A stretch of DNA of 64,000 bases. Source: Neurospora tetrasperma FGSC 2508 (Eukaryota; Ascomycota; Sordariomycetes; Sordariales; Sordariaceae). A program made the translations under genes and the position numbers. Each line of letters begins with the position of its first letter. Position 1 is the stretch's first letter. Below the pieces are notes generated by a model. It saw only the letters and a program-made list of their open reading frames with translations. It was not told the DNA's origin and did not search any database. Location: the NCBI RefSeq assembly GCF_000213175.1, contig NW_009799179.1, positions 9,780,978-9,844,977 on the forward strand, given 5' to 3'. Positions 43,601 through 54,400 of this stretch are shown one piece after another.

Positions 43601-46015
43601 ATGATGTCTCTCTTCTTCGTTTTGTCATGCTTCTTGTTGGCCATGATGCCAACGGCATTCGGGAGTTACGAAACGGACCCGCCTCCCACGTCGTCCCCCT
43701 CAATTGCAAATATCTTGGTTGATGGAGACAAGTCGGTTACTCTCAAAGTGACAACTGTCACCTATATCAGCGCCAAGAACTCTACCACGGTGGTGCCTAT
43801 TTTGACTCTGTCGACCGTGGTTGAAGAAATCGCCCAAGAGTCTGTTGCTGTCCTCACCGTTCCAGCTTCCCCTGCCTCGGAGACTAAGAGCGCACCCACG
43901 CCATCGGTAAGTACAGTTCCGACCCCATCGAGCTCAAGCAGCAGTCAACGTGGTGCAAAAAACAATGCCAACGGTGGAATGACCCACGATGAGCCTTCCC
44001 CTATCACATTTGCGAGCAGCGAACACAATGGTGTTGGAGAGCCCACGAGCAGCAGCCAGCCCGAGCCCGGCCCCGTGACTGTCCATCCGACGGTGGTTTT
44101 CAGCACGAGTGCATCGAGAACATTTTCCACATCCTCGACTTCCTTTACTGGGCATGACGGTGAGATCACAGTCATCTCAACGATCAACGCTCAGGCCGAC
44201 CCCAGTTCGTCTATCTCGTCGACCACCAGCCAAGATGCTCCCAGCGTTATCACGAATCTCTTAACCATGCATCGTGACAACACCACCAGCACGTCCTCGT
44301 CCACCTCTACCACATCGTCAACAACCAAGTCCGCCGACCCTAGTATCATCGTCGTGCAACCCAAGGAGTCAGCCACGCACGATGTTGTCGTCGTGCAACC
44401 CAAGGAGTCAGCCACGCCCGAGCCGACCACGCAGTTTGTCACGGTTGTCTCAACCCAGTCCGCGAAACCGGACACGGTAATTGTCAAGTCCAAGGAAGAC
44501 ACTTCCGTCGTGACCGAAGTAGTGAAACATACTGCTACTGCCATGGTGACCGTCTTTCCAACAAAAACCAGCTTTCTCACAAGCACCGTCCAAGCACCCC
44601 AAGCACCTGTTGTGACGGTCCATGTCGCCAACCCCTACCCCTTCGGCGTCGGGGCCTCGCATACTCCTGCCACTTATCACGAGCACGATGCTGCGGACGG
44701 TGACCCTGGCGGCCTTCAGTGGGCCCCAGGTGTGCATACGAACCCACTAGACAGGTCGGCGCAGTTTACAAAAGCGAAGCCGCCCACTTGGCCTACTTGG
44801 GGTGCTGTTGCGCAAATCATGGGATTCGTGGTTCCTTGGGTGACTGGGCAGCCGGAGGAGGTGAAGGGAACAGGGGCAGTGGCTACGATATCGCCTGTGA
44901 TGGAGGAGGCGTTGAAAGCTGCTAAGACCCCGGTTGAGGCTGCGAGGACCACTCCGGCTGTTGATGTGCAGGTTCAGGCTACCCCAACCTCATCATCTAC
45001 TGTTGAGGTTGTTTCTGTTGTTGATCTTGTCTCTACTGCTCGTGATCAGGGTGCTGTTGACGCTCAGGCGACTGTTGACACCTCTACTACCCCTGTTATT
45101 GAGACTACCTTTACCGTTCTGGCTACTGACGATGCTCAGGACAAGCCTAGTGTTCACGTTCGCGACTGGAACGCCGCCGAACGAACAAGAAGAGTCAGTC
45201 CCTCGAACATGTTTACCACTCTCTATGGAACCAGAAAGCCGTCCAACCCTACGAACGGTCCCCCCATCACTCGGGGCATACGAGATTTTCCGTTTTTGGG
45301 GAAAACAACCCTCGTCGGAACCCGCGAGCCATCCACCCTGACGCACGGCAATCGAATTCGCGAGAACCAAGACGGAATGGACCCTATCCAAGCCCGCGAC
45401 ACCTTGTCTACCTCTACCTCGACCGCCCTCCCCCCTGTCCCGGACGCCGAAACCCCTTCTGCTCTCAATCTGGAACCCAAGGGGAGCGATATGGAGAACA
45501 AGGACAAGGCCGAGAATGTGCGCCTTCTTCTGAAGGAGAAGAGCTTCTGGGATTTTCTGAAGCACGTCTTTTGCTTTATCGATGTTTACTGTGATGACGA
45601 TGCCACCGATGCCTGGAAGGAAAAGAAGAAAATACTGGAATCGCAACTGGGCAACTGGATGGTGGAGCCAATCGCCGCGGCGACGGCGACGACGGCGGGT
45701 CTCACCCCTGACCCTTCTTCGATGGCCACTACCTCTTTTGCCTCTTACTCTAGCCCTACCTCTGCCCCTACCTCTGCCTCCTCTGCACCGACCCTTGACC
45801 AGGACCCGGAACCCCATGCAAAGAGGAGCAACAACACCGACAACACCGACAACATTGACACCAACGAGATGGGCAACATGAATGTGAATGTGTCACATGC
45901 GACGGAAGGCTTCTGGGATGGTGTCGCGGAAGGGGCCAACAAGTTCTTTGATGGTGTCGCGGAAGGGGCCAGCAAGTTCTTTTGCTGGCTTCTTCCTTTT
46001 ACTTGTCATCATTGA
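43601..46015 (+). CDS. Secreted Ser/Thr-rich cell-surface-like protein
   Basis: Single exon, 804 residues. The start at 43,601 (MMSLFFVLSCFLLAMMPTAF) opens a clear signal peptide with likely cleavage after AFG; the frame is open upstream but without a better start. Residues of about 30-400 are Ser/Thr/Val/Pro-rich, as in heavily O-mannosylated wall proteins, and include a near-duplicate VVQPKESAT unit. The middle has short conserved-looking blocks. Residues of about 690-720 hold KSFWDFLKHVFCFIDVYCDD, and the C-terminus repeats an amphipathic unit (FWDGVAEGANKFFDGVAEGA, then SKFFCWLLPFTCHH). These aromatic, Cys-containing helices may associate with membranes or a partner. There is no GPI-type C-terminus. 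No family recognised; the wall location is inferred. Confidence 0.75.
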   Translation: MMSLFFVLSCFLLAMMPTAFGSYETDPPPTSSPSIANILVDGDKSVTLKVTTVTYISAKNSTTVVPILTLSTVVEEIAQESVAVLTVPASPASETKSAPTPSVSTVPTPSSSSSSQRGAKNNANGGMTHDEPSPITFASSEHNGVGEPTSSSQPEPGPVTVHPTVVFSTSASRTFSTSSTSFTGHDGEITVISTINAQADPSSSISSTTSQDAPSVITNLLTMHRDNTTSTSSSTSTTSSTTKSADPSIIVVQPKESATHDVVVVQPKESATPEPTTQFVTVVSTQSAKPDTVIVKSKEDTSVVTEVVKHTATAMVTVFPTKTSFLTSTVQAPQAPVVTVHVANPYPFGVGASHTPATYHEHDAADGDPGGLQWAPGVHTNPLDRSAQFTKAKPPTWPTWGAVAQIMGFVVPWVTGQPEEVKGTGAVATISPVMEEALKAAKTPVEAARTTPAVDVQVQATPTSSSTVEVVSVVDLVSTARDQGAVDAQATVDTSTTPVIETTFTVLATDDAQDKPSVHVRDWNAAERTRRVSPSNMFTTLYGTRKPSNPTNGPPITRGIRDFPFLGKTTLVGTREPSTLTHGNRIRENQDGMDPIQARDTLSTSTSTALPPVPDAETPSALNLEPKGSDMENKDKAENVRLLLKEKSFWDFLKHVFCFIDVYCDDDATDAWKEKKKILESQLGNWMVEPIAAATATTAGLTPDPSSMATTSFASYSSPTSAPTSASSAPTLDQDPEPHAKRSNNTDNTDNIDTNEMGNMNVNVSHATEGFWDGVAEGANKFFDGVAEGASKFFCWLLPFTCHH

Positions 46016-47281
46016 TGGCAGCATAGCGGTTGAATCGGAGAGATGGACTGTAGGTAAAGGGTGGTGGTGGGGGAAGAGACAGCGGGCATGCATGCACTGG
46101 AAACAATCGCAGATGAATACAACTAAGGGTAACGGGAATATGAAGGGAAGTGCGAATCTTTTGATGGAAACTAGAGGTAGAGGTAGTAGCTTGGGCCCTA
46201 TCGAGGGCACTGCTACCTACCTCCAATGGAGTCTGCCACATTGAGGTGGTAATGCCCCTGGGATGTAACGACGAGGGCTGGTGTATGTTTGATTTGATCA
46301 CTGGTGGGAATACAGGTTACATGCAGGATGCAGGCTTGGGGAGTTGAGCCGCGTGTGATCATGTGCTCTTTGGAAAACGGAATCTGCGACTTGCTTGATT
46401 TTTAGTTTGGTTTATCTGAAGGACAAGGAAGGCTTGAAGTGCCCTGGATTTGAGATTGACGAAGAAAGATTGGATACATGTATTTAAACGGAGACAGCTC
46501 AAGCGCACCTCTACCTCTAGCGAAAATGATTTCGAAAAAAAAAAAAAAAAAAAACCCCTCCAAAAAAAATTGGTAAAAAAGAAAAAGAAAACCATATACT
46601 ACTACAGTCCAGTACTGGTTTGTTTGTTATCTCAAGATCTCGTGTCAACTTTCCTATACGTCTTCATAGCTAAGTAAAGCGTATTATTACCTTGGAAACG
46701 CCATTCCTAATATTCAATATATTATATCAATTCCTGTTAATGCCTTTATAATTCGTGCTCACCCATTTCGATTTATCCTCATAAGCTTTGGGACTATTCG
46801 GGATTGATTTCGTCTAGTATGCACCACCAGAAGTACCTACCTAGTGTAGGTACCAAGCTAACAAACAAACCAGCATTGGATTGTGTGATGTTGGCTCTCA
46901 GTCTCTTTCTTTGTGTTACTTACATGTAGGTTGCCACCTGCCTACCTCTAGGTATGTACCGAGCCATTGAGGCAGGTTTAGGTAGTGCAAACTAGAAGAC
47001 TGTCATTCTTCCTCACACAAAAGATGGAAAGACAGGACACTGGCAGTGATCTTGTTGACATTCATTTTTCATTTTGCTAAACACACTGTGCTATCTCGAC
47101 TGATTGCTTTGTAAAATAGAGGTTACCTAGAGGTATTTTCAACCATATTTCGGCATACTTGCCCGTGATTCAAAGACACTTCCATGCTGTTCTACATCTT
47201 TGAGCGTTGAGACATTCCCAGTGCCTTACACGGCCGGATTCCTTCACGTACCAGTTGACGTCCGTGTGCTCCCTTCAGACA
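46016..47281. other. Intergenic DNA with a long A tract
   Basis: It contains 3' sequence of the secreted-protein gene and of the convergent DUF7918-type gene. An A tract of about 20 lies at 46,535-46,555, followed by more A-rich sequence to 46,590. GGTAGGTA-type short repeats are scattered. The region between 46,700 and 47,200 is somewhat A+T-rich but retains CA/TG, so it is not RIP-mutated. No gene supported. Confidence 0.5.
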
Positions 47282-48494
47282 TCAGTCGTCCGTCAGATCA
47301 ATCTCGACCTGTCCGTTTTCCAGGCGGTGCAGCTTGTAGCAAAGGGGAGAGGAGGTAGGGTCCATGGGTCGTTCTCTCTTGACACCTCTGCGTTCCTCGT
47401 TTTCGGATTTGATGCGCGGCTGTGGGACAAAGAACGGTTAACTCACCGTCTGTCTTTCTGCACAAAACAGTAGAGCTACAGGTTATGGTGCGAATGCCTA
47501 CCTGGAATTTTTCTTCGACGTCGACAACCTCCTTGGACTTAACGACCGGGCGAGATACAATGCCTTCCTGCAAAAGACCCTCTACGGTATCGTACAGTGT
47601 AAGCGGCTGTTTTGACGACATAGCGCGATGGGCATGAGACTTACCCATGGTGCGGTAACGGAATTCGAAGATGGCGATGGGTCGGTTATGGGGATCGACA
47701 TTTCTTGAAATGGCTACTTGACCAGGGCGATCAATGGGTTCAGATTCAAAACTGAATAGGCCTTGGTGAGCTAGATGCTCTCAGCTGTTTGTGGCCATTG
47801 GTACTTGTATTCTTACCTGACCTTGCTGTCAACGGCTTTGCCCTTCAAGTCCTTCTCACCAACAGAGAGAATAGGGATAGGACCGTCTATGTCCCTAAAA
47901 GATATAACACGACCGGTTTTGACCCTGAGATAAAGGTTGACAACAAGTGTACCGTAGTGTCTGGCGGCCTCCGCCTGAGTATTGTCCCCTCTATGTCCTT
48001 CCCCTGTACAAGATCGGGAGGTAGATTAGCGTGGCGAACCTCACATAAGAGTTGTATACCTCTATAGTACAGCCCTAGAACCACTCGATATACTTACGAA
48101 CATCAAGGCTGCCGAAGTGAAACGAGTGTCGTCTCCAGCCGGTGGCTTGGCTACCAGTTCTACAATGGGATCTCTTGTTTTCGATACCAACCGACATTCG
48201 CTTGTAACTCGTGCGGAATCCGTCCATGGAAAAATTCCAATAGATTTTCGGCTCTGTCTTGAAGTCGTGGAAGTTTGTCGCGTCAAGGATGAAGGCAAAA
48301 GGCCTGCCTGGTTTGGCCTCGATGTATTTCAGCACGTAGGGAACTTTGTGGTCCGGGGTCTGCTGGAATGAATGATAGCTGATCTCTTTGGCGCGCGACT
48401 CAGCCTCATCTGGGTCGGCTTCGTATTCGTGCGCACGCTGGCCGTCGACTTCGACGGCAACCTCAAGCCCCGGAAGGCAGGTGAGAATTGCCAT
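47282..48494 (-). CDS. DUF7918-type protein, copy 1
   Basis: Five exons (48,098-48,494; 47,817-48,003; 47,645-47,751; 47,502-47,581; 47,282-47,419) splice to 302 residues. It starts MAILTCLPGLEVAVEVDGQR, contains GRPFAFILDATNFHDF, then RHYGTLVVNLYLRVKTGRVI, KDLKGKAVDSKVR, FEFRYRTM, EGLLQEGIVSRP, and ends LCYKLHRLENGQVEIDLTDD. This is the layout of the DUF7918 family common in fungi: an N-terminal beta-rich domain with a V-x-V-D-G-x-x-x-x-E-Y start, a F-R-Y-R segment and a GIIPR-like motif. The function of the family is unknown. There is no signal peptide or membrane segment; the tail before the last block is charged. The exon borders are supported because copy 2 has the same positions and phases (1, 2, 1, 0). 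Confidence 0.85.
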
Positions 48495-49735
48495 ACCTCT
48501 ATTCGGTTAGAATCCTCTATGCGCTGGTGGGTGTTGCAACCATGTGTTTGTCTTCGTGCTCAAGAGGATGTAGGGCAGTTGGTGGTGTGAAGAAGGAGAG
48601 ACACCAGAGAACGTAGCGATACCAGGCTGCCTGGCTTCAAGTGCCCAGTTGAAAAATGCGGGGTGTCCAGACTTGCAAAAGTAAGGTAGGGAAGTGAATG
48701 GGACCCGAGGCAATGAAGGGACCTACCTGGGCGGTGACTGGCGCCGCTGGGGGCCGGCTTCACATGTTGCAGGCGCAGAAAACGGAAGGCGCGACTGGAA
48801 GGAACGACGGGACCCGGAGTCTGGTCACGGCAGGCTCACGAAAGCGAAGCACAAAAGGTCGGTTCCGAAACTAGCTCTTGCGCCATTACACGGACTCGAA
48901 ATCCATCATGCACCTGAGCTCAAAGCGGAAAGAACTTCCAAGAATAAAGGGGAAAGCTGACTTCCACTGTTTGTGGTGTTTGTATGATGACTTGTCAAAA
49001 GCAATGGTCCGTTTACCATGGGAACCAAGACTCAAGTGATTTTGATGCTTCCTGATTTCTCAATGTTGAAACAATCAACAATGGATTGTATGGCCTCCGA
49101 ACTGAAAAGTTCCTCTTAGTTGTAAGCAGAAAAAAATAGTTCATACCGATCTTATTGTACATCCGCACTGCTGTCTTGATAGGCATATTGTGGTAGCGTT
49201 GGTCAGGGCCTGGCTGAGAAGAACATACATGTACCTCTAGAGACTGTGTCCGGGTTATCTTGATGTCGAACATTGTCAAGATCATAAAGGTGTTCAAGTG
49301 CCGTGGCTAGGTATACATCAAGACCGGTTTCTCTAGACCAAAGAATGATGGTACGTAGATGGCCGTGGTTGCCGTTATTGCTGGCCAGCATCCATCATGT
49401 TGGAGATGGGGCGCCAGAAGATGCAGAAGACCTGGAATCTAAACGGCAGTTGTAATGTAATGGAAGGCGAGATAATGGATGTTGTTAGAGAATTTGCGCA
49501 TGATACGGGTATTAAACAGATATCTTGCGTGGGTCTCTGCCTACACATATCAAAACACAAATGCCTTATTACACCAGTCCTCCCTACCTCTAGCTTTGCG
49601 GGTACTTCTAGGCTCGTCTGTATGGACAGCTTCACATCGTCATCAAAAGACAGACATTCCCGGTGCTGTGTGCGATTACCTCACGTCTTCAAGTACTCCT
49701 TGACGACGACCGGGTACCAAAGATACTTGTGAGTA
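48495..49735. other. Spacer between the duplicated genes
   Basis: The promoter of copy 1 and the 3' region of copy 2. Bases 48,786-48,846 match 51,231-51,292 upstream of copy 2, so the duplicated unit includes 5' flanking DNA. No further gene is supported. Confidence 0.5.
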
Positions 49736-51006
49736 TCAATCGTCCGTCAGGTCAATCTCGACTTTTCCGTCCTCCAAGCGGCGTAGCTTGTAGCAGACCG
49801 GAATATGGGTTGAGTCTACGGGTTCTCTTTTGATACCGCGTTTTATCTCCGGGTCCGGTTTGATACCGCGTGTATTCTTCGGGTCCGGTTTGATATCAGT
49901 AAGGGGCTCCTGGGAGATCTGAAGCGGTCAGTAGGTAGTCTGTTCACACCGGCAAGCTTGGCTAGAGGTACTAGAGTTGGAGCGGCTCACCTGGTGCGCT
50001 TCTTCGAGATCAATGAGTTGATCGTCCTCATTCTTGACAGGGCGCGGAACGATGCCCTCGGACATAAGGCCCTCTATGATAGGGGGATAAGCAAAGGACC
50101 GACCTACGGGACGTAACATGAATAGACAACATTGTAAGCCTGACCTACCCATTGTTCGGTATCGGAACTCGAAGATCGCAAATGGTCGTTGATCTGGATC
50201 AACATGCTCGAACCTGTGGACTTTCTTTGGACCAGAAATGAGTTCAGAGTTGAAACTGGATCGGTGAATGTTAGCTGAGTCCTCCAGTGAATTCGGATAT
50301 GTGGTAGAAACAGGTACTCACTGGACCTTGCTATCCACTGATTTCCCCTTTAATGCCGTCTCGGAGACAGACTGAACAGAAACGGGGTCATCAAGAGGTT
50401 TCAGTACTGATGTTCGACCTGAGTCAATAGCATGCCATAACTTGACTGAAAGTGTGCCAAATTGCTTTGTCCGATCTCCTTGTGTCTCAGCTGCTCCTTC
50501 CACTGTAACAAATGAGAGTCAGTTCGGTAAAGACTGACAGTAACTTCATGTAATGCGATCTCGCGCAGAGAGGAATTGAAGTTGTTGATATTACCTAGCT
50601 CGAGCGTGGAAAATTGGAACCTGTGGAGTTTCCAGCCCGACTCATTGTTGCCAGAGAGGGAAGAATCTCTCGTTGTCTTAGTGCCGCCGGGAAGCGAGTA
50701 GTAGCCAGTAGGAATCCCGTCCAGAAAACATTGGTATTCGGCCTTGTGTTTCTGGCCATCGTGACTTGGAATAGAGAATTTGGTAGAATCCAATTTGAAT
50801 ACAAAAGGTTTTCCGGGCATGGATTCAATGTATTTGATGGTGAAGGGAGATCCTGATTCTTGAATAGGCACATGAGTAATTGAGTGAAAGTCAATCTCCT
50901 TGGCGCGCGCTTCAACCTCATCTGCGGGGGCATCGTACTCTTGCGCGCGCTGGCCATCAACCTCGACGGTAATCTCAAGCTCCGGGTAGCCGGTGAGGAT
51001 TGCCAT
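49736..51006 (-). CDS. DUF7918-type protein, copy 2
   Basis: Five exons (50,595-51,006; 50,322-50,502; 50,149-50,255; 49,991-50,073; 49,736-49,918) give 321 residues. It is a paralogue of the neighbouring gene: MAILTGYPELEITVEVDGQR, PFTIKYIESMPGKPFVF, KQFGTLSVKLWHAIDSGRTS, LKGKSVDSKV, FAIFEFRYRTM, EGLMSEGIVPRP and CYKLRRLEDGKVEIDLTDD. Exon 3 is exactly 107 nt in both genes and all intron phases agree. Exon 5 is longer here because a 10-residue unit (IKPDPKNTRG / IKPDPEIKRG) is repeated. An in-frame Met 12 codons upstream (51,042) is possible, but copy 1 begins at the equivalent of 51,006. Function is unknown. Confidence 0.85.
49818..49888 (-). repeat. In-frame 30-nt tandem repeat in exon 5 of copy 2
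   Basis: Two adjacent near-identical 30-nt units encode IKPDPKNTRG and IKPDPEIKRG, followed by a partial third IKREP. Copy 1 keeps only the last VKRERP-like unit, so this is a local expansion after the gene duplication. Confidence 0.75.
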
Positions 51007-51485
51007 CTTGGTTGGAGCCGTGCTGGTGGTTGCCGCTCTCAATGAATTGGGCAGAACGGATCGATACGGTAGATCGTGCTGGACGCTCCTGTTTCAGATG
51101 TCGGGAAGGGGATGGTGAATGAGAGAAGACACGACAAGCGAGGCGGGGTTCCAGAAAATTTAAGGGCACCGCTCCTGCCATCGGACGAGTCCATGACGCG
51201 TCCGGGTCCGGTCTCGTTCAGATACACACAAATGGAAGGCGCAACTGGAAGGAGCGATGGGCCTGGTCACTGCACTGCAGGCTCGCAAAACACGTGAGCC
51301 AAGTTTCAGTCTACAAGGCACTCGAAGCCAGAGCGCACCAGTACAAAAGGATGTGAAAAAAAAAAAAAAAAAAAAACACAAACTGCCCGATCTCTTGTCT
51401 GTTGTGCCTGGTCCATGATGACCTCGCTCGCAGCAGAAACTTGTAATTGGGGATCAAAGGAGATAAAACTGAATGGGACGCCCCA
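51007..51485. other. Upstream flank of copy 2, with a long A tract
   Basis: It holds the copy 2 promoter and the 3' end region of the Rtc1 gene. An A tract of about 21 lies at 51,357-51,377. No gene is supported. Confidence 0.5.
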
Positions 51486-54400
51486 TCATTGCCGTGACAG
51501 TGAACCGCCCGCACCACCACCACCACCACCACCACCACCGACCCCATCCACCGCCGTTACGAACTTGACGCTCTTCCTCCTTTCTTTGTCTCTCTCACCT
51601 CGGCCCCCTCCATCTGCTTTACTTCCCTCTCCACCATGTCCAGTAAGACCACCACTCATCCAGGCCCCGATCCTCCCCGGACTTGAGCTCAGTATCCCCG
51701 TCACATTATGACTCTGAGATCCCGACCCCGAGCCATGTGAAGTCTGCGAATGCGAGTGATGAGCCTGTATCCCACCTCCCGGTCCGATCCCAAATGCCAA
51801 GCCCGTCTCCCTGACGCTTTCTACCGCTCTGCTTTGTGCCACAGGAGGGGCGTCGTCGCCGCTGCTGCCAAGTAATCTGCCACCTGACTCGCTGGTTGTT
51901 CCAGCAGAAGCGAGAGCAGAAAGAGCTGGAGGTCCGAGGTCGACGTATCCTCGATCGGCGGCCGAGCCAAGGAGGGAGCTGTCGCCCTGGCCGGTGAGGC
52001 TGGAAAGGCCGGAGCACACGGGTGTCTTGTTACCGCCTGAGAACACGGGTGTCTTGATACCACCGCCCGAGAACACCGGTGTCTTGTTCCCTGCCGAACG
52101 GCTGTAACTGCTAGGAGCGGAAGCCTCTCGCTCTCTCTCACGCGCTGTCCCCGCCCGGCTCGGAACTTCGGTCATCATCTCGCCCATTCTGGAGGCCATA
52201 CCGTGGCCATGTCCCGTATCGGTTCCGGTACCTCGCATCGTCCCCCAAGGCAGTTTCATCGGGCCAGGCAGGCAGACATGCCCACACCCATCTAGCGGAC
52301 AGAAACCGCCGCTTGAGGCCAGTTCGGCAGCTGGGTCGTCGTTATCAACTGGTCCATCAACGTACATGGCTGAGTCCCGCTCAGCTTCAAAAGCTGCATG
52401 CCAAGCCTGCATACAGGAGGAGTGGCCCCCGTGCCCACAGCCGGGGCAGAGCCACCAGGTTGCGATGGGCTGGTAGTCATCTTCCCCTTCCCGATCAGGC
52501 TGGAGGGAGGAGATGGTTGATTCTGAGGAAGAAGGGATAAAGGGAGACGAGTCGCGATGACCGCAAAGCGCGCATGGGGCTGCAGCAGCTTTACACCGCT
52601 TACACGTCCATACTGAATCCGTCGACGCCTCGCTGCGATCCAACTCCCTCGCTTTGTGACACGAGCTGCAAAAGAATCCGACTGACACGCCGTTTTGCGC
52701 CGGGGTCAAGATGGCTGGGTAATTAATTCCCCAGTCTTTCAGCGCATTCTTCTCCTGATCACCGGGCATGGACTCGGCGGCCGCGGCGGGCCAACCTTGC
52801 ATGCATAATTTCCTGAGAAGAGCCGCCTCGACAAAGAGTTTGAGGTTCATGAGGCGGGAGTGATGCTGCCGAAGGATGGCTGCTGCTTGGTAACTGTCGA
52901 TGACTTCGTCGGATACCAAAGGCTTGAGGAGGAGGACAATGGCCGAAGCGTTCAAGGCGGAGGACTTGGCTTCGAAGGCCAGAGTACGGGATATCAGAGA
53001 GTAAGGGTTCAGCGGGGGTGTAGTACTGGAGAAGGAGGAAGTGTGGTTGTGAAGAGGGTAAGGATACGCAGGATCGGAAGGCCAGGGTAGGTAATCGGTT
53101 TCGATTATGTGGGTGGGTTCTGGTTCCGGTTCTTCGGGAAAAGTAGGGGGTTCGTCGGTAATGACGACGGGTGGTGCGGCATGCAAAGTGTCATTTTCGT
53201 TTTGGGAGGGAAAACTGTCGTCGGTAGTGGATTGCGTAATGGCATGGTGCTCGTCAGTATAGGCCGTCATTCCCGTCATTTCAGTCTCGGTACGATTGAG
53301 CTGCGGGGGCACGACGAAGCGGGGACGACCGAAGCTGCCCATTTGGAGATCGGACGCTTGTTCGGAACCGTCGCTACCCCGGGGGTAGCGGATCTCGGCA
53401 AGGGCAGAGCCACGGATGGGCAGGCCGCCGCTGGACTCGACAGAGCTGGCAATGGCGGTTCCTGTTGTTCCGCAGCCGCGGCGACTACCGGCAGAAACGG
53501 AGAGGCCATGCCCGAAGCTGTCATCGGAATCATGGCGCAAAACGGATTTTCTCGGGTCTTCGTGACGTTTGCGAGGTACGTCGATGGCATTGCCGAGGAT
53601 TGCTTCGGTGTCGTAGAAATCGTATCCTTCTGTGCTGGCTTGGGTCTGTTCGCTATTGAAGGAGACGACGGACAAGGGGACAGAGTCGAGACGGCTACGT
53701 TTCTGTGGACCGCGAGGTTGGAGCGCAGGGCCGAGTGCAAAACTGCCAGGCTCCAGAACTGGCGCCAGCTTCTCGGACTCGGTAACAGGCCGGGCAAGGG
53801 GCGTCGGTTGGTTCGAGGTGCTCTCTAGCTCTTCTGACAGCAACGACCTGGGATTTGCCTTTCGCGGTGTATCTGCCCCATCGGTCTGGACTGACATCTG
53901 AAAAGGAGGACCCAGCGCGCGTAGCTGGGCCTCCGTCTTCCTCTTCTCGAAGTGATCAAGTCGACGTTCCAAGTGGTACTGCCCTCGTCTTCGTAAAATC
54001 AGGTCCACCCAGTAAGCGAGAATGCGCCATGACTGGGCAAGCCGGTACTGATTGACGCTATCGGCTGCTTTGGCATAGTGATCGAGGATAGTCCTGACTC
54101 GGTCGGGCAGTGGCCTGCCTCCTTCGACGTGTGGCAGCTCCTGGTACAAGACCTCCAAGTAGTTGATGGTAAGGTATTCGTACACATCTACTGTTGCAGC
54201 AGCAGGCAAATGTCCAATGGCCATAGCTTGTTGGGGCTTGTAGGTGCCGGTGACCTTGATGGTCTGTTCCAACGACAAGACCTCTTCCGAACCCGTCGGG
54301 GGTGTCGTGCTCAGGTTGGCTGACCTCGTGCTTGGACGCCGCTTCCGCTGCCGCTTGGGGCCCAGGAAACTTCCGATAACATCATCTTCCGAATCGCTGC

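Noticed and set aside
46016-47281. A second RIP-mutated segment between the secreted-protein gene and DUF7918 copy 1
   Set aside because: Moderately A+T-rich, but CA and TG dinucleotides are frequent, so it is ordinary intergenic DNA.
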